DNA of 32,112 bases from Alphaproteobacteria bacterium (lineage in GTDB: Bacteria > Pseudomonadota > Alphaproteobacteria > Micropepsales > Micropepsaceae), in assembly GCA_947445215.1 (NCBI GenBank), contig CANFDA010000009.1:1-32112 (forward strand). The letters run 5' to 3'. Below are positions 17,042-27,070 of the stretch, one piece after another. The notes under the pieces were generated by a model. It made no database searches. It was not told the origin of the DNA and saw only the letters and a program-made list of their open reading frames with translations. The position numbers were made by a program, and so were the translations under genes. Position 1 is the first letter of the stretch. Every line of letters begins with the position of its first letter.

Positions 17042-18765
17042 GCGGTCATCCGGAATTTGCGCTCTGCGTACCAGTAGAGAGGCTGCCAGAACAGCCGGTT
17101 CACCACCACCACGAAGAAGGCCATCACCGCGATGCCCAGCACCACGCGCTTGAAATCGCCCGATTGCGTGGCGTCGGCGATATAGGCGCCCAGGCCATGG
17201 GCCCGCAGCGTGTGATTGCCCCAGTTGGCGACCTCCGCCACGATGGAGGCGTTCCAGGTGCCGCCCGATGCCGCGATGGCCCCCGTCAGGTAATGCGGGA
17301 AGACGGCGGGCAGGGCGATCCGCTTCCACCACAGCCAGCCCTTCACGCTGAAATTGTCGCCCACATCCATCAATTCGCGTGGGATGTTGCTGGCCCCACC
17401 AATGACGTTGAACAGGATGTACCACTGCGTCCCCAGCACCATCAGCGGCGACAGGAAGATGTCGGGATTAAGATCCCAGAAGATGATCAGCGACACCGCC
17501 AGCGGAAAGACAATGTTGGCCGGGAAGGCGGCGAAGAATTGCGCCACCGGCTGCACGATGCGGGTCAGCTTCGGACGCAGGCCGACATAGATGCCGATGG
17601 GCGTCCAGATCGCGCTGGCCAGCAGGATCAGAACCACCACCCGCAGCATGGTGAGAAAGCCCAGCCCAGTGGCGTGCAGCAGCTCGCGCCAGCTGAAATT
17701 CGCCGCCGCGAAGCCCCAGATGCGCCACAGCGCGAATGCGCCCAGCAGCGCCAGGATGCCGTACCAGACGGCGCCGGACACGCGGCTGTCGGAATCGCGG
17801 AAGGCGGCGCGCACGCCGAAGCTGGGCGGGGTGAAGCGATAGCTCCAGCGCATCATCGCCTCGAACGGTGCGGTCAGCCAGTCGATCAGGCGCGAACGGC
17901 GCAGCATGGTCAGCACCCAGCTTTGTGGCGGGTCATCGCGCTGTTCCTCGCCGACCCGAAAACGGTCTGCCCAGGACACCAGCGGGCGGAACAGAAGCTG
18001 GTCATAGATCAGGATCACCACCAGCATGGCGCCGATGGCCCAGAAGATCGCACCGACATCCTGTTGCGCGATGGCCACTGCGATGTAACTGCCGATGCCG
18101 GGCAGGGCGATGGTGGTGTTGCCGACGCTGATCGCTTCGGACAGCGTGACGAAGAACCAGCCGCCCGACATCGACACCATCATGTTCCAGATCAGCGACG
18201 GTGTGGCGAAGGGCGCTTCGATGCGCCAGAAGCGCGCCCAGGCCGACAGGCCGAAGGTGCGCCCCGCTTCCGTCAGATCTTCGGGCACGGTGCGCAGCGA
18301 CTGGTAGAAGCTGAAGGCCATGTTCCAGGCCTGGCTGGTGAAGATGGCGAAGACGCAGGCCAGCTCGGCGCCGAAGACGCGGCCCGGCGACAGCGACAGG
18401 AACCAGACCACGGTGATCGAAAGGAATCCCAGGATCGGCACCGATTGCAGGATGTCGAGCAGTGGCACCAGCAACAGCCTGGCGCGCGGATTCTTCGCCG
18501 CCCAGGTGGCGTAGGCAAAAGTGAAGGCCAGCGACACGCCCATGGCGATCAGCATGCGCAGGGCGGTGCGCGCGGCGAAGCCGGGCAGGTTGGCGGGATC
18601 GAGCGACAGGGTACTGGTCGAGACGCTGGCCAGGGGCTGCACCAGGTCGCGGCTGACATCGGCGAAGAGTATCAGAAAGCCAAGCACCAGCACCGCCGCC
18701 AGCAGGTCCCATTTGCCGGGAAGCAGGCTGCGTCCTTCGATCGAGACGGGGGGCAGGATTTTCAT
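17038..18765 (-). CDS. ABC transporter permease with two tandem BPD-type permease domains
   Basis: Two permease modules in one chain, each with an EAA-like loop (RIEAPFATPSLIWNMMVSMSGGWFFVTLSEAISVG and RIALPAVFPHYLTGAIAASGGTWNASIVAEVANWG). Start chosen at MKILPP. Confidence 0.88.
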   Translation of the reverse strand: MKILPPVSIEGRSLLPGKWDLLAAVLVLGFLILFADVSRDLVQPLASVSTSTLSLDPANLPGFAARTALRMLIAMGVSLAFTFAYATWAAKNPRARLLLVPLLDILQSVPILGFLSITVVWFLSLSPGRVFGAELACVFAIFTSQAWNMAFSFYQSLRTVPEDLTEAGRTFGLSAWARFWRIEAPFATPSLIWNMMVSMSGGWFFVTLSEAISVGNTTIALPGIGSYIAVAIAQQDVGAIFWAIGAMLVVILIYDQLLFRPLVSWADRFRVGEEQRDDPPQSWVLTMLRRSRLIDWLTAPFEAMMRWSYRFTPPSFGVRAAFRDSDSRVSGAVWYGILALLGAFALWRIWGFAAANFSWRELLHATGLGFLTMLRVVVLILLASAIWTPIGIYVGLRPKLTRIVQPVAQFFAAFPANIVFPLAVSLIIFWDLNPDIFLSPLMVLGTQWYILFNVIGGASNIPRELMDVGDNFSVKGWLWWKRIALPAVFPHYLTGAIAASGGTWNASIVAEVANWGNHTLRAHGLGAYIADATQSGDFKRVVLGIAVMAFFVVVVNRLFWQPLYWYAERKFRMTA

Positions 18766-19174
18766 TCCGGCCTCGAAGGGGTGGCGACGATGGAGCGTTC
18801 GATTGCGCGGTTCCAGTTGAACCGCATTGGCAGACAACCACTTTGCCAGCCTGCGGAAAAGAAAAGATTGCGAGACAAATCAGGGCGGTATGTCGCGCTG
18901 GCGCCATCCGCCGGACGGGCGTGCGCCGGGTGCGACTGTGCGGCGGCAGGGGCAGTGTGGCGGGCGGAGAGCTCGAAACGATTGTTTATATCGATAACTT
19001 TATGGCCAAGCCGCCGGAAAGAAATCCCTTTCCGGACCCCGTCGCACTTGCGCCACAGGGGGAAATCGGCGTAAAAAAGCGGCCAAAACAAGGGAAAATT
19101 TGGGTTTTTTCTCTTAGAATACCTTGTTATGGAGCACTCCGGCTTTAAACGGCGGACGGAACGGCGACAGGTCA

Positions 19175-19297
19175 ATGACCACGGGCATGCACATTGCGAA
19201 TAGGAAGGGTGGCTCTGCCGCTCGCATCCGCTCGCGCGCCCAGCGTCAGCCCCGTCCTTCCTCTTCGCGCGCGCTGCTTCTTCTTAGCTGCCCCTAG
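19175..19297 (+). CDS. Putative leuA leader peptide MTTGMHIANRKGGSAARIRSRAQRQPRPSSSRALLLLSCP*
   Basis: 40-codon ORF ending with CTG CTT CTT CTT (Leu x4); stop codon lies within CCCCTAG, the 5' arm of a downstream structure. Internal ATG at 19187 is an alternative start. Confidence 0.65.
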   Translation: MTTGMHIANRKGGSAARIRSRAQRQPRPSSSRALLLLSCP

Positions 19298-19343
19298 GCG
19301 CTGATAGGCGCGTGTGTTCGCACACGCGCCAGGTGTTTAGGGG
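19291..19343 (+). promoter_or_regulatory. Structured leuA 5' leader
   Basis: Perfect 10-bp hairpin GGCGCGTGTG-TTCG-CACACGCGCC (19307-19330) within outer pairing CCCCTA(19291-19296)/TAGGGG(19338-19343). Confidence 0.65.
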
Positions 19344-19397
19344 AGACAGCAACGAGGAGAAACATAAGCCCGCGCGGCGGACAGAAGGACGTAACTC

Positions 19398-20951
19398 ATG
19401 ACCAACGACAGCAACAGGATCATCATTTTTGACACCACCTTGCGCGACGGCGAGCAATCGCCCGGCGCTGCGATGACGCATGAAGAGAAATTGCGCATCG
19501 CTGAACTGCTCGACGAAATGGGCGTGGATGTCATCGAGGCCGGCTTCCCCATTTCCTCGCCCGGCGATTTCAAGGCCGTGCAGGAGATCAGCAAGATCGT
19601 CAAGAACGCCAGCGTCTGCGGCCTCGCGCGCGCCGGCTTCAAGGATGTCGACCGCGCCGGCGAAGCGCTGAAGGGCGCGAAGCGTCCGCGCATCCACACC
19701 TTCATTTCCACCAGCCCCGTGCACATGAAGCACAAGTTGAATATGGGCGAAAATGCCGTGCTGGAAGCGATTGGCGCCTCCGTCACGCGGGCCCGCAACT
19801 ATACCGGCGAAGTGGAATGGTCGGCCGAAGACGCCACCCGCACCGTGCCGGAATTCCTGGTGCGCTGCGTCGATGTCGCCATCAATGCCGGCGCCACCGT
19901 CATCAACATCCCCGACACAGTGGGCTATTCCACGCCGCAGGAATATTTCGAGCTCTTCAAGATGCTGCGGGAGCGCGCGCCCAATTCCGACAAGGTGATC
20001 TTCTCCACCCATGTCCATAACGATCTGGGCCTGGCAGTGGCCAATTCTCTGGCCGGCGTGCTGGCGGGCGCCCGCCAGGTGGAATGCACCATCAACGGCA
20101 TCGGCGAGCGGGCGGGCAACGCCGCGCTGGAAGAGATCGTGATGGCGCTGAAGGTGCGCAAGGACATCATGCCCTTCACCACCGATATCAACACCACCAT
20201 GCTGACCCGCGCTTCCAAGCTGGTCTCGTCGATCACCGGCTTTCCGGTCCAGTACAACAAGGCCATCGTCGGCAAGAACGCCTTCGCGCATGAGAGCGGC
20301 ATTCACCAGGACGGCATGCTCAAAAATGTCGAGACCTACGAGATCATGCGGCCCGAGGATGTCGGCGTCCACGCCACCAGCCTGATGCTAGGCAAGCTGT
20401 CGGGCCGCCATGCCTTCAAGGACAAGCTGGAATCGATGAGCTATCGCCTGGATGCGGACGCCTTTGAAGACGCCTTCAAGCGCTTCAAGGACCTGGCCGA
20501 CAAGAAGAAGCACATCTTCGACGAGGATATCGCCGCCCTGGTGGACGACGAGATCATGCGCGGCCAGGACGCCATCCTCGTCAAGCATCTGCGGGTCGAA
20601 AGCGGCACCGGCATCGAGCCGGTCGCCGCCCTGACCCTGGTGGTCAATGGTGACGAGCGCTGCATCACCGCCGAAGGCGGCGGCCCGGTGGACGCCATCT
20701 TCAAGGCGATCCGCGGCCTCTATCCGCACACCGCTACGCTGCAGCTGTTCCAGATCAGCGCCGTTACCGAGGGCACCGACGCCCAGGCGACGGTCACGGT
20801 CCGGCTGGACGAGAATGGCCGCACCGTCACGGGCAAGGCGTCGGACACCGACACCATGGCCGCCGCCGCCTACGCCTATGTCAACGCGCTGAACAAGCTG
20901 GTCGTGAAGCGCGAAAAGCAGGAGCCGGAAGCGCTCTCTGTCGCAAGATGA
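19398..20951 (+). CDS. leuA: 2-isopropylmalate synthase
   Basis: 517 aa; [45 protein letters not shown] and C-terminal LeuA regulatory domain. Confidence 0.96.
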   Translation: MTNDSNRIIIFDTTLRDGEQSPGAAMTHEEKLRIAELLDEMGVDVIEAGFPISSPGDFKAVQEISKIVKNASVCGLARAGFKDVDRAGEALKGAKRPRIHTFISTSPVHMKHKLNMGENAVLEAIGASVTRARNYTGEVEWSAEDATRTVPEFLVRCVDVAINAGATVINIPDTVGYSTPQEYFELFKMLRERAPNSDKVIFSTHVHNDLGLAVANSLAGVLAGARQVECTINGIGERAGNAALEEIVMALKVRKDIMPFTTDINTTMLTRASKLVSSITGFPVQYNKAIVGKNAFAHESGIHQDGMLKNVETYEIMRPEDVGVHATSLMLGKLSGRHAFKDKLESMSYRLDADAFEDAFKRFKDLADKKKHIFDEDIAALVDDEIMRGQDAILVKHLRVESGTGIEPVAALTLVVNGDERCITAEGGGPVDAIFKAIRGLYPHTATLQLFQISAVTEGTDAQATVTVRLDENGRTVTGKASDTDTMAAAAYAYVNALNKLVVKREKQEPEALSVAR

Positions 20952-20958
20952 AACAGAT

Positions 20959-20985
20959 CGGCCCCGGAAGAGCGCTCCGGGGCCG
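20959..20985 (+). terminator. Strong GC hairpin downstream of leuA
   Basis: CGGCCCCGGA (20959-20968) / TCCGGGGCCG (20976-20985), followed by TTCATT. Confidence 0.65.
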
Positions 20986-21036
20986 TTCATTAACGGTACG
21001 GCGCTTGCAGGTTTTGTCGTAGCTCTCCAGCTCTAA

Positions 21037-22095
<1,059 letters not shown>

Positions 22096-22124
22096 AACCC
22101 GCTCGGGCAGGGGCCGCGTATCGA

Positions 22125-23126
22125 ATGGCCAACCGTACCTGGAAAATCGCCCGACGCGGCAATGCTCAGCTTCCGCTGATCATTGTTCTGGCGCTCGCGG
22201 TGGTGCTGGTGCTGGTGGGCAAGGCGCAGAGCGGGCTGTTCGACGCCGCCCGCGTGCGCATCACAGACTGGATGGCCCCGGCGCTGTCCCAGGTGCGCGC
22301 GCCGCTCGATGGCGCGGAACGCTGGGCCGGTTCCATCGGCGAGATCTTCCGGGTCTATGAAGAGAATCTGAAGCTCAAGGACGAGAATGCCCGCCTGCGC
22401 CAGTGGCGCAACACTTCGGTGGTGCTGGAAGGCCGCGTCCGCCATTACGAGAAGCTGCTCAACGCCGTGCCGGACCTGGAGCTGAACGCCGTGCTGGCGC
22501 GGGTGATCGGGCGGGCCAACCGTCCCTTCCTGCGCACCATGGTGCTGGATGCCGGCACCGCCAATGGCGCGCGCCCCGGCCAGGCGGTGATGGACGAGAA
22601 CGGCATGATCGGCCGCCTCTACCTCACCGGCAAGCAGACCAGCTGGGTCATCCTGCTCACCGACATCAACAGCCGCATTCCCGTTTCCATCGCGCCGGGC
22701 GGCGTGCAGGCGGTGCTGGCGGGCGACAATTCCGCCGGGCCGCGCCTGGACATGATCGCCCCCAACACCCGCATCAAGGCGGGTGACCAGGTGGTGTCGA
22801 GCGGTGACGGCGGCCTGCTGCCGTCGGGGCTGTCCATCGGCACGGTGGTGGCCGATGGCGGCGGCTTCCGCGTCGCGCTGCTGGCCGACAGCGCCCAGAG
22901 CGAGAGCGTCCAGATCCTGAATTTCGCGCGGCTGCAGGAAGCGCCGCCCGCCACCGCCACGCTGCCCGCCGAAGCCGCGGGCCTCAAGCCGGTGCCGCCG
23001 CCCGCGCCCGTCACCGCGATTGCGACCACGGCGCCGCAGCCGGGTGAACTGACCACCAAGCCCAAGCAGAAGCCCTTTGTCATGCCGCCGCTCAGCCCTG
23101 CCGCGCCCGACGCGGGATCGGAGTAG
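22125..23126 (+). CDS. mreC: Rod shape-determining protein MreC
   Basis: N-terminal TM, coiled coil EENLKLKDENARLRQWR, and MreC beta-domain; position after mreB. Start placed at MANRTWK. Confidence 0.92.
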   Translation: MANRTWKIARRGNAQLPLIIVLALAVVLVLVGKAQSGLFDAARVRITDWMAPALSQVRAPLDGAERWAGSIGEIFRVYEENLKLKDENARLRQWRNTSVVLEGRVRHYEKLLNAVPDLELNAVLARVIGRANRPFLRTMVLDAGTANGARPGQAVMDENGMIGRLYLTGKQTSWVILLTDINSRIPVSIAPGGVQAVLAGDNSAGPRLDMIAPNTRIKAGDQVVSSGDGGLLPSGLSIGTVVADGGGFRVALLADSAQSESVQILNFARLQEAPPATATLPAEAAGLKPVPPPAPVTAIATTAPQPGELTTKPKQKPFVMPPLSPAAPDAGSE

Positions 23127-23129
23127 GCG

Positions 23130-23666
23130 ATGGGCACCACCGAAAAACTCCATGCTCCAGCGGTGCTGCGTTTCCTGACGGCGCTGGTGCCTTTGCTGTG
23201 CGGTCTGGTGGGCGTCTTCATCGCCAACATTCCCATCTCCTTCGTCAGCGTTGTGGTGCCGCCGCCACTGCTGGGGCTGGCGCCGGTCTATTTCTGGTGC
23301 CTGGTGCGTCCCGACCTGATGACGCCTGCAGCCGCCTTCACCATCGGCATGCTGGAAGATGTGATGTCGGGCGCGCCGCCCGGCGTCTGGACGCTGGCCT
23401 TCGTGCTGTCTTACGCATTGGTGGCGCGCCAGCGTGAAAGCTTCGCGGGCTTGGGCGGGCTGGGCGCGGTGCTGGGCTTCGCGGCCTGCGCCTTCGCCGC
23501 CATCACCGCCGCCTATGCCATTGTCGGCGTCTATTATGGCCGCGTCCCGCCGCTGGGGCCCATGGTGGTGCAGCTGGCGATGACCGTCGCATTCTATGTT
23601 CCGGCGACCTATCTCGTCAGCACCATCCATCATCGCGTCATAGGCCCGCTCAGGAGCGACTTCTGA
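23130..23666 (+). CDS. mreD: Rod shape-determining protein MreD
   Basis: 178-aa multi-TM protein with GMLEDVMSGAPPGVWTLAFV motif; between mreC and PBP2. Confidence 0.9.
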   Translation: MGTTEKLHAPAVLRFLTALVPLLCGLVGVFIANIPISFVSVVVPPPLLGLAPVYFWCLVRPDLMTPAAAFTIGMLEDVMSGAPPGVWTLAFVLSYALVARQRESFAGLGGLGAVLGFAACAFAAITAAYAIVGVYYGRVPPLGPMVVQLAMTVAFYVPATYLVSTIHHRVIGPLRSDF

Positions 23667-25591
23667 TGCCGGTCTTTGATAAAAAATACAAAAGCCGCTA
23701 CACCACCTTCACCCGCCGCACCGTGGGCGTGGGCGGCACCATGAGCCTGGTCTTCGCCGTGCTGGCGGGCCGCCTCTACCAGCTCCAGATTCGCGACGGC
23801 GAGGAATACCGCGTCGCCGCCGAGAATAACCGCGTCTCGCAGCGCCCGCTGGCGCCGCCGCGCGGCCGTGTTCTGGACCGTTTCGGCGCGGAGATGGCCA
23901 CCAACCGCCGCAATTATCGCGTCATGATCGTGGCCGAACAGGCCAAGGATGGCGTCAAGGAAGCGCTCGACCAGATTGGCAAGGTGATCCACCTCACCGA
24001 AGCACAGAAGAAGAAGGTTCTGGCCGACGTCGCCAAGAACAAGAAATTCGTGCCAGTGCCGGTGATGGAGAATATGAGCTGGGAAGAATTCTCCCGCATC
24101 AATCTCCACTTGCCATATCTGCCGGGCGTGCAGCCCGATGTGGGCGAGACCCGCGATTATCCCTTCGGCGCCGAGATGGTGCATGTGCTGGGCTATGTCT
24201 CTTCCGTCAGCCCGGACGATCTCAAGGACGACACCGACCCGCTGCTCGACCTGCCGGGCTACCGCATCGGCAAGCGCGGCATCGAAAAAGCCTATGACAA
24301 GGAGCTGCGCGGCAAGGGCGGCGACACGCGGGTGGAAGTCAACGCCTATGGCCGCATCGTGCGCGAACTGGGCAAGGACCCCGGCACGCCCGGCCAGGAT
24401 GTCTGGCTGACCATCGACTGCGAATTGCAGCGTTTCGCCGACCAGCGGCTGGGCCAGGAAAGCGCCGCCTGCATCGTGATGGATGTGGAGACTGGCGCGA
24501 TCCTGTCGCTGTCGTCAACGCCCGGCTTCGATCCCAACTGGTTCAATGTCGGCGTCACCAACTCACAGTGGAAGGATCTTTCCACCTCCGACTACAAGCC
24601 GCTGCTCAACAAGGCGATGGGCGGCACCTATCCGCCGGGCTCCACCTTCAAGGCGGCGGTCGCCCTGGCGGCGGTGGATGCGGGCATCGCCACGCCCGAC
24701 TATCACGTGAATTGCAGCGGCGTTTACAATTTCGGCGGCCACGCCTTTCACTGCTGGCAGCGCAAGGGCCATGGCACGCTGGACATCGAAGGCGCCGTCC
24801 AGCGCTCCTGCGACGTCTTCTTCTACGAAACCTCGCGGCGGTTGGGCATCGACAAGATCGAGGCGGCGGCTCGCAAGCTGGGCCTGGGCACGCCCACTGG
24901 GATTGAACTGCCGGGCGAACGCTCCGGCCTGATCCCCAGCCGCGCCTGGAAGCAGAAAACCTATGGCTGGAGCTGGCAGCAGGGCGACACGATCAGCGTC
25001 GGCATCGGCCAGGGCTATGTCACCGTCACGCCGTTGCAGCTTTGCCAGATGATGGCGCGCATTGCCGGTGGCAAGGCGGTCAACGCGCACATGGTGCATT
25101 CGGTGGGCGACAAGGTGCTGGAGCAGGAAAGCGTCCCGCATCTGGATTTCGCCGATGAATCGCTGGCGGTGGTGCGCTCCGGCCTCAACAAGGTGACCAA
25201 CGTGCCGGGCGGCACCGCCTTTGCGTGGCGCATCAACGAGCCCGGGATGGAGATGGCGGGCAAGACCGGCACGGCGCAGGTGCGCCGCTTCACCAAGGAA
25301 GAGCGCGCCCGCGGCCTTATCAGCAATCATAACCTGGCCTGGAAGCTGCGCGACCATGCGCTGTTCATCGGTTATGCACCGATCGAGAAGCCGCGCTATG
25401 CGCTGTCCATCATCATCGAGCATGGCGCGGTCGGCCATCCGCATGTCGAGATGGCGCGCGACATTCTCACCTTCGCCCAGAAGCGCGACATCGTCGCGCG
25501 TCCCACCGCCTATCCGCTGAATTCGGCCTCCGCGACCCGCGACACGCGCGGGGCGCAGAACGCCACGCCCAGCCGGAAGGAGCCGGGCTGA
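23666..25591 (+). CDS. mrdA: Penicillin-binding protein 2
   Basis: 641 aa; PPRGRVLDRFGAEMATNRRNYRV, YPPGSTFK active-site SxxK, KTGTAQ. Confidence 0.96.
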   Translation: MPVFDKKYKSRYTTFTRRTVGVGGTMSLVFAVLAGRLYQLQIRDGEEYRVAAENNRVSQRPLAPPRGRVLDRFGAEMATNRRNYRVMIVAEQAKDGVKEALDQIGKVIHLTEAQKKKVLADVAKNKKFVPVPVMENMSWEEFSRINLHLPYLPGVQPDVGETRDYPFGAEMVHVLGYVSSVSPDDLKDDTDPLLDLPGYRIGKRGIEKAYDKELRGKGGDTRVEVNAYGRIVRELGKDPGTPGQDVWLTIDCELQRFADQRLGQESAACIVMDVETGAILSLSSTPGFDPNWFNVGVTNSQWKDLSTSDYKPLLNKAMGGTYPPGSTFKAAVALAAVDAGIATPDYHVNCSGVYNFGGHAFHCWQRKGHGTLDIEGAVQRSCDVFFYETSRRLGIDKIEAAARKLGLGTPTGIELPGERSGLIPSRAWKQKTYGWSWQQGDTISVGIGQGYVTVTPLQLCQMMARIAGGKAVNAHMVHSVGDKVLEQESVPHLDFADESLAVVRSGLNKVTNVPGGTAFAWRINEPGMEMAGKTGTAQVRRFTKEERARGLISNHNLAWKLRDHALFIGYAPIEKPRYALSIIIEHGAVGHPHVEMARDILTFAQKRDIVARPTAYPLNSASATRDTRGAQNATPSRKEPG

Positions 25592-26745
25592 TGGCCTTGC
25601 GCGCCTATGCCGCCGCCAAGCGGACCCTTTCAGTTTTCGACAAGCTGCAGGAAGTGGATTGGGGCCTGGTGCTGCTAATCACCCTGGTGGCGCTGGCCGG
25701 TGTCGCGATGCTCTATTCGGTGGCGGGCGGGCAGATGCAGCCCTGGGCCATGTCGCAACTGCTCAAATTCACCATGGGCCTGTTCGTGCTGGTGGCGGTG
25801 GCCACCATCGACATCCGCATCTGGATGCGTCTTGCTTATCCGGCCTATGGCGTGGCGCTGCTGCTGCTGGTGGCGGTGACGCTTATGGGCACAGTCGGCA
25901 TGGGCGCGCAGCGCTGGGTGTCGCTGGGCGGCTTCGACCTGCAGCCGTCCGAGCTGATGAAGGTGTCGCTGGTGCTGGCGCTGGCCCGCTTCCTCCATGG
26001 CAAGAGCGTGGAAGATATTTCCCGCCCGCTCAATCTCGCCATCGCCCTGGCGATGATCGCGGTGCCCGCCGTGCTGGTGGTGTTGCAGCCCAATCTGGGT
26101 ACCACCCTGATCATTGTCGCCGATGGCTGCGCCCTGCTGTTCCTGGCGGGGCTTTCCTGGTGGTGGATCGGGCCGACCTTCGCCGCCATAGTCGCCGCCA
26201 TTCCGCTGACCTGGGAATTCCTGCTGCACGATTATCAGCGTGCCCGGGTCGAGACCTTTCTCGATCCCGGTTCCGATGCGCTGGGCAAGGGCTGGAACAT
26301 CACCCAGGCCAAGATCGCCATCGGCTCGGGCGCCCTCACCGGCAAGGGCTTTCTGGAAGGAACCCAGAGCCGCCTCAACTTCCTGCCCGAAAAGCAGACC
26401 GACTTCATCTGGACCGCGATCTGCGAGGAATTCGGCTTTGTCGGCGCCCTAGCGATCCTGATCCTGTTCGGGATGATCCTGTATTACGGCGTGCAGATCG
26501 CCATGAGTGCCCGCAGCCAGTTCGCCCGTCTGCTGGCGATGGGCGTAACCCTGAACTTCTTCTTCTACATCATGATCAACGGGGCGATGGTGATGGGACT
26601 GATCCCGGTGGTGGGAATCCCGATGCCGCTGCTCTCCTATGGCGGCTCGGCTATGCTGACCGTAATGTTCGGATTCGGGCTCCTGATGAGCGTTCACATC
26701 CACAGCCAGGTGGAAATCCCGCGCCATTCGGGCGGAATCATATAA
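25591..26745 (+). CDS. mrdB: Rod shape-determining protein RodA
   Basis: 384-aa SEDS protein; QPSELMKVSLVLALARFLHG, FLPEKQTDFIWTAICEEFGFVG, GIPMPLLSYGGSAMLTVMFGFGLLMS. Confidence 0.95.
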   Translation: MALRAYAAAKRTLSVFDKLQEVDWGLVLLITLVALAGVAMLYSVAGGQMQPWAMSQLLKFTMGLFVLVAVATIDIRIWMRLAYPAYGVALLLLVAVTLMGTVGMGAQRWVSLGGFDLQPSELMKVSLVLALARFLHGKSVEDISRPLNLAIALAMIAVPAVLVVLQPNLGTTLIIVADGCALLFLAGLSWWWIGPTFAAIVAAIPLTWEFLLHDYQRARVETFLDPGSDALGKGWNITQAKIAIGSGALTGKGFLEGTQSRLNFLPEKQTDFIWTAICEEFGFVGALAILILFGMILYYGVQIAMSARSQFARLLAMGVTLNFFFYIMINGAMVMGLIPVVGIPMPLLSYGGSAMLTVMFGFGLLMSVHIHSQVEIPRHSGGII

Positions 26746-26769
26746 TCCACAGTAGTATTTAACGGCTGC

Positions 26770-26798
26770 TGGACAGGGGGTACCCCCTTAGCTATAAG
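26770..26798 (+). promoter_or_regulatory. Candidate promoter of tRNA-Lys with palindromic spacer
   Basis: TGGACA (26770-26775), 17-bp spacer beginning with GGGGGTACCCCC (26776-26787), TATAAG (26793-26798), and GC-rich discriminator CCCCGC. Confidence 0.6.
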
Positions 26799-26824
26799 CC
26801 CCGCTTCCGGTGCGCCGGATGCTT

Positions 26825-26900
26825 GGGTGATTAGCTCAGTTGGTAGAGCAGCTGACTCTTAATCAGCTTGTCGCAGGTTCGATCCCTGCATCACCCACCA
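26825..26900 (+). tRNA. tRNA-Lys (anticodon CTT), CCA encoded
   Basis: GGGTGAT acceptor / ATCACCC; GCTC..GAGC D-arm; GCTGA-CTCTTAA-TCAGC anticodon arm; GCAGG-TTCGATC-CCTGC T-arm; A-CCA end. Confidence 0.96.
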
Positions 26901-27070
26901 CTTTCCCACCTGAAATCATTGTCTTACAGTGCCCGTATGAAACAGGTCCTGATTACGGGCGAATGAACCGGACATTGACCGGACGCACAGGAAAAAACGC
27001 TTCAAATTTCCGCCCGCTTTGACAGGCGGCCTGACCGGCGGCAGAATTCGGCCAAATCAACAAGAAGAAT

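Noticed and set aside
18981-18996. AT-rich TATCGATA palindrome in the leuA/ABC divergent region
   Set aside because: Short and likely by chance in an AT-rich promoter region; no second copy or partner site was identified.
17164-19074. 636-aa plus-strand ORF antisense to the ABC permease
   Set aside because: Composition (G/H/Q/R-rich) and full overlap with a well-supported permease indicate a spurious high-GC antisense frame.
26825-26900. tRNA-Lys as an integration site for a genomic island
   Set aside because: No integrase and no repeated tRNA 3' end seen downstream; the following genes look like ordinary permease genes.
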